A DNA stretch of 64,000 nucleotides from Telopea speciosissima (taxonomy: Eukaryota > Streptophyta > Magnoliopsida > Proteales > Proteaceae). How positions within the stretch are numbered: position 1 is the first letter of the stretch; each line of letters opens with the position of its first letter. The stretch covers positions 30,107,501 to 30,171,500 of the forward strand of contig NC_057916.1 of the NCBI RefSeq assembly GCF_018873765.1. Direction: 5' to 3'. Positions 57,066 to 64,000 of this stretch are shown one piece after another. A program made the position numbers and the translations under genes. Below the pieces are notes generated by a model. That model ran no database searches, had not been told where the DNA came from, and was given only the letters and a program-made list of their open reading frames with translations.

Positions 57066-58484
57066 TAAAAGTAAAGATGTATTCAATGTTGAGTATATAT
57101 TTAAAAATATAAAACACAAGGATAAATATATTAAGAAACTTATGAGGACATTGATATGAAATGTTAATGAGAGGCCCAAACTTGGGGCTTCCTGTTGTTT
57201 GGACAAGATGCTACTCGGATCATGACTTGCAGTGGCATCCAAAAGGAGTTCAATTTCCGGTAGTGGTGTTCAATTTCCATCAGTGGGGTTCAAGTCCCTG
57301 CAGCAGGGTTTGATTTTCAGTAGTGTCACACCACCAGATATGTTCTTTTATAGAAAGAATCTTCCTCCTCTTCTTGAGTGGCAGTTGCAGAGACACATCT
57401 CATCCCCCCCCCCCTTTTTCTTTTCTTTGAATTCTGATACCCCTCAACTTCCTCTTCTTCAACCTGCTCCCATTTTTTTTCTCAAGGCTATGCCCAAGAC
57501 CATGTCTGAATGTGTCGAACATGCATATCAAACACAGGAAAAAAAAATGCACAAAGCCATGTCCCATAGATCATAAACAATATCTAAAATTACTAATATG
57601 TAAATTCATAACCTGTCTTACATTCATAGTTATTTTGACTATTTTTAAAATAAATAAAGGCTTAAATAACCACTGAGATAAAAGAACTAAATACGCCTGA
57701 AATTGCAACACCAAAAGAGGCTTGACCACCAACTAAATTAAAGGGGGGAGGGTACATGAATGAATATCGGTTTGAAACTTTAATAAGTAGTCTTATTTTC
57801 AAGGCCCAGTTGGAGTTCTCCAAGTGGCAAAACAAAGCCTCAAGTCCAAGACTGCTAAGAGGGTGCACTGGACATACTTGGGGAGCATATGCCTATATAT
57901 ATGGGAAGGTACATGAATGAATATGGGTTTGAAACTTTAATAAGTAGTCAGTCCACATTGTTCCCTACATATCCAACAGTCAAAATTACCACATCACTAC
58001 GATAGAGAGGTGTGCCTATCCACTGATTCCATGTGTTAGCTGCCATCCATGGAACTTTTGCTACCAAAAAACCCAAAAAAAACATCTACCTCCAAAGATG
58101 CACCCACACACACACTCCCTCCAACCCCTTCTCTAGGTGGTTGTAGCTCCCCTACAAGTGCGACGTGTGCAATCATACCTGGTGAGAAGAAATCAATAAA
58201 AATTTAATTTTCTAAATGAAGTGAAATAATATGTCTGTGTATGTTCCCTTTTGAGTTTGGTGCACGATTTTGAAGGTTACCCAGGCTCCTAATGTTTCTA
58301 GGGTTAAAAGAAAAAGCTGTGCTGTATCTATTTTGGGGCCTTATATAGTACAATGGGGGTTGGGTTTCAGTAGGCCTTTGACTTATCAAAAAAACTATTC
58401 CATTAAAACATTGAAGCTTCTTATTAACTGTTCCTGGGATGCTGCTTGGCTATTGCATGGACTTCTTCCTTTACTTATTGTCTT
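57066..58484. other. Intergenic, no gene recognised
   Basis: A degenerate short tandem array (GTTCAATTTCCGGTAGTG-like units, 57248-57328) is visible. A 22-base phrase around GGTACATGAATGAATATCGG occurs at about 57750 and 57907 in direct orientation. No protein domain was identified. Confidence 0.35.
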
Positions 58485-58607
58485 TTTTACTTCCTTTTAC
58501 TCCTCTTACTTCTTTTATTTCTATTACTGTCATAGCCTCTATCGGATCCATGTAGCCGACCCCATTTAGTTGGAATAAGGTTATGGTGGTTGTTGTTGTT
58601 GTTGTCT
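58485..58607 (+). repeat. RTE-type LINE 3' tail
   Basis: CGGATCCATGTAGCCGACCC then CATTTAGTTGGAATAAGG and a TTG repeat at 58590-58605 is the characteristic 3' end of plant RTE LINEs. The T-rich stretch before it (TTTTACTTCCTTTTACTCC) also fits. No coding region is attached. Confidence 0.65.
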
Positions 58608-59159
58608 AAGCTAATGACTTAAAAATTATTAAAAACAAAGTTTTTTTTTTACTTAAAATTTTTAAAATAGTTTTAATTCCAACCAACAGCTTAGCAAAAA
58701 AAAAATTAGAAAATTGAGTTAGTTGCTACCAAATAATTGCTAATTATTTACAATTGTGCACATGCAAAATGTTGGCTCATTAGCTAGCCCTCTTTTGTTT
58801 TTTTCATGAAACAAATCGTATAAAGGGGAAAGCTACACAAACATGCAACAACTTCTTAGCCACTTGACCACTTCCCATAAAGGGTACACTTTTATTTCTG
58901 CACCTTAAAAGCACTCATACATATATACCAGTGGATATTGCACATTCCGTACATCATTTTACAGACAATATTACATAAAAATGTTTCAAGTTATAACAGT
59001 CAAGGTACTAATTATACAGCACATGGTTAAGAGCACGGAGTACCAGAATCAAACATTCCCAAAAGCTTCAAGAAATTCATGTGTATAGTTGTGGAAATAG
59101 TCATGCAATCATTAGTTGCAACTTGTCAAATAATGCAAAAAAGACATTACCACCCCTAG
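58608..59159. other. Possible 3' end region of the PP1 gene
   Basis: No clear feature is visible. A candidate last PP1 exon on the minus strand near 59030-59070 would add a short tail beginning LLGMFDSG, but the splice acceptor (TTGAAG) is weak and I could not confirm it. Confidence 0.25.
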
Positions 59160-60122
59160 CTCTTTTAGCTCCACTAATCTAAATCATATCACTACTCCTT
59201 ACTAGAGCGTTCAAAGGCCTCCTTCATTGTACATGTCGGTGCCACTTCAAAGTTCAAACAAATTCTCCCAGATTTTCATGTATTGGAGCTACTCCTAAAT
59301 TAGCCATAATTTGTTCATTCCTTATTTTATCTTTACTAGTTAAACCAATTATCCATCTCAACATTCTCAAGTTTGTTTACATGTTGTTTCTTCAGTGCTC
59401 AACATTCAACTCCATGCATCATGGCTGATCATATAACTGTCATACAAATTTATCTTCGAGTTTTAAAGGATTACGTCAATCACACAACACTCTTGACACC
59501 CCTCTCCATTTCATCCACCCTGCTCTAATTCTTTGTGCAACATCATACTCTATTTCTCATTCTTTATTAATGATTAATGATTGAACCTAGGTACCTAAAA
59601 GTATCACTTTGCGGTATCTCTCTACCATTAATTTTCTTACCCCAATTGCAATCCTATTGTTACTAGAATTACTCACTATATACTCTATTTTTGTTCTACT
59701 TCTCTTTATAAAAAAAAAAACTGAAAACTTATTCCAAGGTGGATCTCCTTAAGTTTAACTTGCCATTCATCCCTGCATTTGTTTCATCCACCAAGACTAT
59801 ATCATCAGCAAAAAGCATACACCAAGGGACTTGATTTGGAATGTCTCCCGTCACCTCTCTATGATTTTTTCAAATTAATCCAGTAATTATAATAGATTGA
59901 AGATATACATGGATAAAAAATATATATACAACAAGATGCAGTTAGTCATTGCTCCTGCAGATGTGATTGACCAGAACACACACTGCGCAAACAAATACGG
60001 CCTCAAAGCTGATCCTTGATGTAATCCAATTGATATTGGGAATTCCATATTACCCTCAGTCCCCTCCCAATAGTTTCTTATATTCACTACATAATTATAC
60101 AGATCTTTAATTATGTCCACAT
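59160..60122 (-). pseudogene. RTE-type LINE reverse transcriptase relic
   Basis: The minus-strand frame reads MDIIKDLYNYVVNIRNYWEG and then FPISIGLHQGSALRPYLFA. Downstream are PWCMLFADDIVLVDETNAGM (the ADD catalytic motif, about 59770-59830) and KKINGREIPQSDTFRYLGSI. These are the C-terminal half of a plant RTE-family reverse transcriptase. Stops and frameshifts are present. It lies just downstream of the last PP1 exon seen, on the same strand. Confidence 0.8.
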
Positions 60123-60366
60123 ATTTTTCTTGTCTTTATAATTGCAAAGTTTAACAAAAAAAATTTGACAAGTGCAAAACATTTACAGTAATTTACTACG
60201 AAAAATGATCCATAAAATAAAACTAACAACAGATATATGCAAATTTTATTCCTAAAAGAAAAGAGAGGGGGGGGGGGGGGGGAGGTAGCTCTAAAAGAGA
60301 AAACACCATGGTTATATAACATCTTACTACTATCTCATTCGTTTCATTTTTTAGAGTTGAATATAC

Positions 60367-60588
60367 CTTGACTCCTGCTGGAGAAGTTCCAGGCTTTGCC
60401 GTAGTTGTGCTCCCAAAACTGGACTTTGCTTTCTTTCCTGCAGGCTTTAGTATTTGGAAAGAGCACATCAGAGTCTCATCCACACTCATCATAGCACCTG
60501 AATTATCAAACTCCCCACAGTAATTAGGTGCTGAAAATATTGTTACAAGTTGCCTATTAGCAAAAAACTCATATCCATCCTCCACGAC
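60367..60588 (-). CDS. PP1 catalytic subunit, penultimate or C-terminal exon
   Basis: This 74-codon exon begins after a GCAG acceptor with [20 protein letters not shown] and continues [20 protein letters not shown]. These are the final catalytic-core strands of PP1, including the [11 protein letters not shown] loop that contacts substrate and inhibitors. It ends in a basic variable tail ([20 protein letters not shown], then TSPAGVK) at a strong donor AAG/GTATAT (60367/60366). The last few residues should come from one more short exon that I could not place. Reading through instead would add about 40 residues of C-run-encoded proline, which is unlikely. Serine at FDNSG where most PP1s have alanine is a minor variant. 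Confidence 0.88.
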
Positions 60589-60673
60589 CTGCATAATTTG
60601 AGAACAATAGTAAGTTAAGCTATCCTAGGATTAGTCCAAATCCATGACATAAAACCAAACCATATTTTGGGAC

Positions 60674-61233
60674 CTGGTGAGCACGACAAACAAGGTCAAG
60701 ATCATGCTTCTGAAGGAATTCTGTCACTTTGTCACCACCAAAGGTATATGAGACACCCCTATCATTCATTCCCCACCCTTGAACATCTTTACTGGGGTCT
60801 GACCAAAGGAGATCACAGAGCAAACCAGTATCTGGGACATCTGTTGGACGCTGTAGGTTTCTTATTTGATCCAAATTATGGAGGTCAGGAGAAAGGCCTC
60901 CATGCATGCAGAGAATCTTTTCATCTATGAGAGCTGCCACTGGCAAGCAGTTAAAGCAATCAGTGAAGACTTTCCACAGCCTAACGTTGAATCTCCGCTT
61001 GCATTCATCATAAAATCCATATATACGGTTTATAGAAGCACACTCATGATTGCCCCTCAAGAGGAAAAAATTTTCTGGATATTTTATTTTATATGCAAGA
61101 AGAAGGCAAATGGTCTCCAGGCTTTGCTTGCCGCGATCCACATAATCCCCTAAGAATAGGTAATTTGCTTGTGGAGGTAATCCACCATATTCAAAAAGCC
61201 TTAACAGATCAGAATACTGACCGTGAATGTCAC
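60674..61233 (-). CDS. PP1 Ser/Thr protein phosphatase catalytic core exon
   Basis: This 560-nt exon encodes most of a type-one protein phosphatase, which removes phosphate from Ser/Thr residues in nucleus and cytosol. All metal-binding and catalytic motifs are in order: GDIHG at the exon start, GDYVDRG, RGNHE, CMHGG and the C-terminal CRAHQ. Specific PP1 text such as [20 protein letters not shown] and [19 protein letters not shown] separates it from PP2A. The exon starts at a TGATCAG acceptor with the last two bases of the GDIHG glycine codon. It ends CACCAG/GTCCCA, joined across an 85-base intron to the next exon in phase. The first exon is not found up to 64000, so intron 1 exceeds 2.7 kb. 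Plant members are called TOPP. Confidence 0.95.
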
Positions 61234-61754
61234 CTGATCATATACAAAGTACAATATCAGAAAGAAATACTCAAAAAATGTCTCTTTCAGCATTAGATAA
61301 TTAATGTTTTACAGTGCAATGGTAGAAAAGGGACCATGTATAGCTAGTTCTCTGTTATGAATTGCATTTATGTACAAGAGAACGTACAAAGCTATGGAGG
61401 AGCGTCCTAACAAATACCATTTCTACTTGAGGTGATTACGAGTTCACCTGTGTACATGCATAAATTACAGCAAATAGTTTTCAAGTTCTATATGGGTACA
61501 GAAATCAACACGTCAAACATTATAAACACATTTTCAGAGCTTCCCCAAAGATGAAGCAAAAATATTTGACCAAGTTGCATGGATGAAGCATATAAATTAA
61601 ATTTGAATTCCGTAGCTTAAACTGGTATAAAGGCTGTCAAATGGGAGTTTTATTGTCAATCAGTCATGGACAGCATCAGACGCTTTCCAATATTATCGCA
61701 GTAGAGAAATGGAATATATCGAATCCAGAATCTTAGATTTCTTCATCCATCAGG
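61234..61754 (-). other. PP1 intron 1, proximal part
   Basis: This is unremarkable intron sequence upstream of the core exon on the minus strand. It is AT-rich with no domain or repeat family. Confidence 0.5.
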
Positions 61755-62005
61755 TGATGCAGAATCATCACCAAACTGGGCTTCTTTGCTTAGGAATAAG
61801 TCTAGGGTTGGGTTACATACATGTTGGGCCTTTGATCCCATGGGTTTTCTGTGTAATAGGCCACTTTTATGGGCCTAAAATATGGGTAATTAGGTTGCAT
61901 ACGGGATTCCTTAGTTTTATTCACTTAATATAGTCCTAGGTTTGAATAGTCAAACTAGGAACCAAACCACGATCTTTTATCAAAAGGTGAATCAATTTTA
62001 GGGTA

Positions 62006-62137
62006 AAACCAGGAGAACAATGGGGGGGGAGAAATCGCATGAGGAAACAAAGATCACAATGGGAAATAAATCATATGACGAAACCAAGAGAACAATGGGG
62101 AATAAAACATATGGGGAAACCAAGAGGACAATGAGAA
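62006..62137. repeat. Minisatellite, about 36-bp unit, four copies
   Basis: Imperfect units begin AAACCAAGAGAACAATGGGG and each ends near CATATGGGG or a variant. The array lies inside the inverted-repeat element. Confidence 0.8.
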
Positions 62138-62658
62138 CACAATTATATTAGGTTAGGGATGGGGTAATAAATCATAGATTTTGTTAGTAGAAGAATTACC
62201 GTTAACCTCAACCATAGAGTCAAATTTATGTAGAACAATAATGGAGAGCTTCAAAAGAGAACCAAAACAAACCACCTGGGTTTCCCACCGCAAGGTGTCA
62301 ACCGAATCAAACACCGATTCCTTAAAAGAACCACCCAAGTTTCCCACCGCAAGGTGTCGATTGGATCAAACACAAATCCCACCAGCCTTGATCAAACACA
62401 AGACAAATCTTCAATGGAAGAGAGCAGCAAAAAGCCTATTCATTATCAAAATTCGTGTTCAATACTTGCCCCCCTTACAACCTTACATAAAAGACTTAAA
62501 GACTTAAAAATAGACTCCTACACTAAAAAGGAAAGGCCTAACTCAATCCTTAACCTATTAGGAACCTAAGCTAACTAGGAAAGTGAAATAACAAAGGAAA
62601 TAGACTCAAAACATGGTTGGACTTATAAAGTCCTAATCCAGCCCAACTTAAATAGTCA

Positions 62659-62750
62659 CATGACCACTTAACCAAGTCACATGATCACTTAAGTGATCAT
62701 ATGACCACTTAAGTGATCATATGACCACTTAAGTGATCATATGACTACTA
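62659..62750. repeat. Minisatellite, 20-bp unit
   Basis: The unit ATGACCACTTAAGTGATCAT occurs exactly at 62701-62720 and 62721-62740, with variants on both sides. Each unit contains the palindrome ATCACTTAAGTGAT across unit boundaries, so the array can form hairpins. Confidence 0.85.
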
Positions 62751-62986
62751 ATTACATAAAAATAAAACTAAGTAATCCCGTGTGCAAACTAATTATTCAT
62801 ATTTTAGGCCCATAAAAGTGGCCTATTACATAGAAAACCCATGGGATCAAAGGCCCAACATGTATATAACCCAACCCTAAAATTATTCCTAAGCAAAGAA
62901 GCCCAGTTTGGTGATGATTCTGCATCATCAGGAGGACATAAGAGTCATCATCAAGAATTTTCCTGGAGATACAAAATTGAATACAT

Positions 62987-63215
62987 GCTGATCTCCTGAG
63001 AACAAAGTATTCTCGTCCAGAAATAGCACAGATTCTATGTCCCCCTTTCTGATAAATGGAAAGCGAATAGTTCTCTTCTTGGAAATAAAAATGTCACAAA
63101 AGGCCGCCTTTTTTTTTTTTGGGGGGGGGGGGGGAAAGGCTGATCTCCTGAGAACAAAGTATTCTCAACCATAAATGGAAAGTGAATTCTCTTCTAGGAA
63201 ATAAAAAAAGTTGTT
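62987..63215. repeat. Local tandem duplication with poly-T/poly-G junction
   Basis: GCTGATCTCCTGAGAACAAA starts at 62987 and again at 63139, followed in both by AGTATTCTC, AAATGGAAAG and CTCTTCTxGGAAATAAAA. The copies are joined by a T-run and a G-run (about 63108-63134). The second copy lacks an internal segment of roughly 40 bases. Confidence 0.85.
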
Positions 63216-64000
63216 ACAGAAGCTTTTTTTTTTTGGCACCCGAGGAGGTCTTTATTTCCTTGGTTGATGGCAAAATCCCTACCCTACTAACACCTTCGAT
63301 GATTTGAAGTACAAAACCTGGAAGGACAACAGATCTGAAGATGAAAGCTACTTAAGCTGTGAAACTACCCCCCCCCCCCCTCAAGGAGAACAGAAATTGC
63401 ATCATAGCTAAGAGCAATATGTCTGGCAAGGTGGTAACGTGTGGAATGAATTAGTGAAGACTGACAAATGGGGAAGTATTTTACTCAAATTAAGAGGGCA
63501 AGCGTCTTCCACGATATCTAGCAACTTCACATGCTTCAACTTGCAACTTAATATCAATAAATGTTCAAACATTTCAAAGAACATTCTTGTTAAGCAAAAG
63601 CAGACAGAGGAATGCCTAAACAACAGCAGCTCGCATGAGCTGTTCTAAAGAAGAATTACTTCTGCTAGAGCTAGATGAAAACCCTGGGGAGCAAATGATT
63701 GCTAAATGCATCCAAGAGAGACCACCACTCATGTCAACTGCCAATCTCCTCTTCATGCAGTTATAAGAAATACAATGAGGGAAAAAAATTGACATTATAA
63801 TAGGTCATAATACTGCAAGAGAATAAATTTACAAACATTGGAGCAACAATCCTAATGCAGATTACCAGCATGAAGCCAAGGGCCTATTCTAGTCCTGTGG
63901 TTCATGGTTTGAACCAGTTTTCTATTGAACTTGGGCTCAAGTTTTGGTTTATATCTAGGTCGCCCAGCTCGTTTGGGCCTAAATGGGCTTATTTTCAAGG
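63216..64000. other. PP1 intron 1 or upstream DNA, no exon found
   Basis: I searched the minus strand for the expected first PP1 exon (its end should encode LELEAPIKICG) and did not see it. A C-run lies at 63369-63380. A 71-codon minus-strand frame at 63408-63623 has no recognised domain. Confidence 0.4.

Larger units (their letters stand above)
61755..62927. mobile_element. Inverted-repeat element, 1173 bp, in PP1 intron
   Basis: The ends TGATGCAGAATCATCACCAA and its complement TTGGTGATGATTCTGCATCA are near-perfect. The inverted arms extend about 140 bp (61755-61895 versus 62790-62927), including CCCATGGG and GGCCCA motifs. TCAGG flanks both sides (61750-61754 and 62928-62932), a likely 5-bp target duplication. 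The interior has two minisatellites and a local duplication of GTTTCCCACCGCAAGGTGTC (about 62279 and 62339). No transposase or retroelement domain is present. The family is unknown to me. Confidence 0.7.

Noticed and set aside
57000..57576. Frames of 80 and 114 residues near 57 kb
   Set aside because: They run through a degenerate tandem array, a MITE and a C-run, and show no recognisable domain.

Overview
This is nuclear DNA from a flowering plant. The two strongest genes are intronless plant PHT1 phosphate/H+ symporters. A third gene, split by a spliceosomal intron, encodes a plant-type PP1 protein phosphatase. The rest is AT-rich and carries typical plant mobile elements: a Copia LTR retrotransposon primed by initiator-Met tRNA, Gypsy-like LTR pieces, L1 and RTE LINE relics, hAT-type elements with 8-bp target duplications, and many short foldback MITEs. 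The species cannot be read from the sequence. The protein style fits a eudicot or another non-grass angiosperm.

Layout. 1-16 kb holds no confident gene. It has a Gypsy-like LTR end, a diverged tandem duplication of a noncoding block (about 1.03-3.95 kb and 6.67-8.91 kb), a second LTR-like segment, LINE tails and several foldback elements. 16.3-24.8 kb holds two PHT1 genes in head-to-tail tandem on the minus strand. The downstream copy (16301-17923) appears to have a 2.3-kb intron in its 5' leader, a TATA box near 20.48 kb and two GNATATNC (P1BS-type) sites. No such site was found in the 1 kb upstream of the second copy. 25-50 kb is gene-poor. It contains hAT-type elements with recognisable target duplications, L1 RNase H relics, and a second diverged tandem duplication (about 41.5-44.0 kb and 46.4-48.8 kb).

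50.3-56.9 kb is one complete but dead Copia element on the minus strand. It has two 173-bp LTRs, a TTTAC target duplication, a primer binding site and a polypurine tract. A 1262-bp foldback element with an 8-bp TGAACAGG duplication is inserted between its integrase and reverse transcriptase regions. The reading frames of the host element are closed mainly by C-to-T or G-to-A stop codons. 60.4-61.2 kb carries two internal/3' coding exons of a PP1 catalytic subunit (minus strand). Its first exon must lie beyond the right edge. The flanking intron space holds an RTE-type LINE relic and an unusual 1173-bp inverted-repeat element with internal minisatellites.

Functionally, the tandem PHT1 pair is a phosphate-uptake locus, and the P1BS sites suggest that the first copy responds to phosphate starvation. 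The PP1 gene is an unrelated housekeeping neighbour. I found no clearly new multi-gene system. The most notable features are the asymmetric regulation suggested for the PHT1 pair, the nested retroelement with transition-driven decay, the long-foldback transposons, and MITE presence/absence between duplicated blocks.
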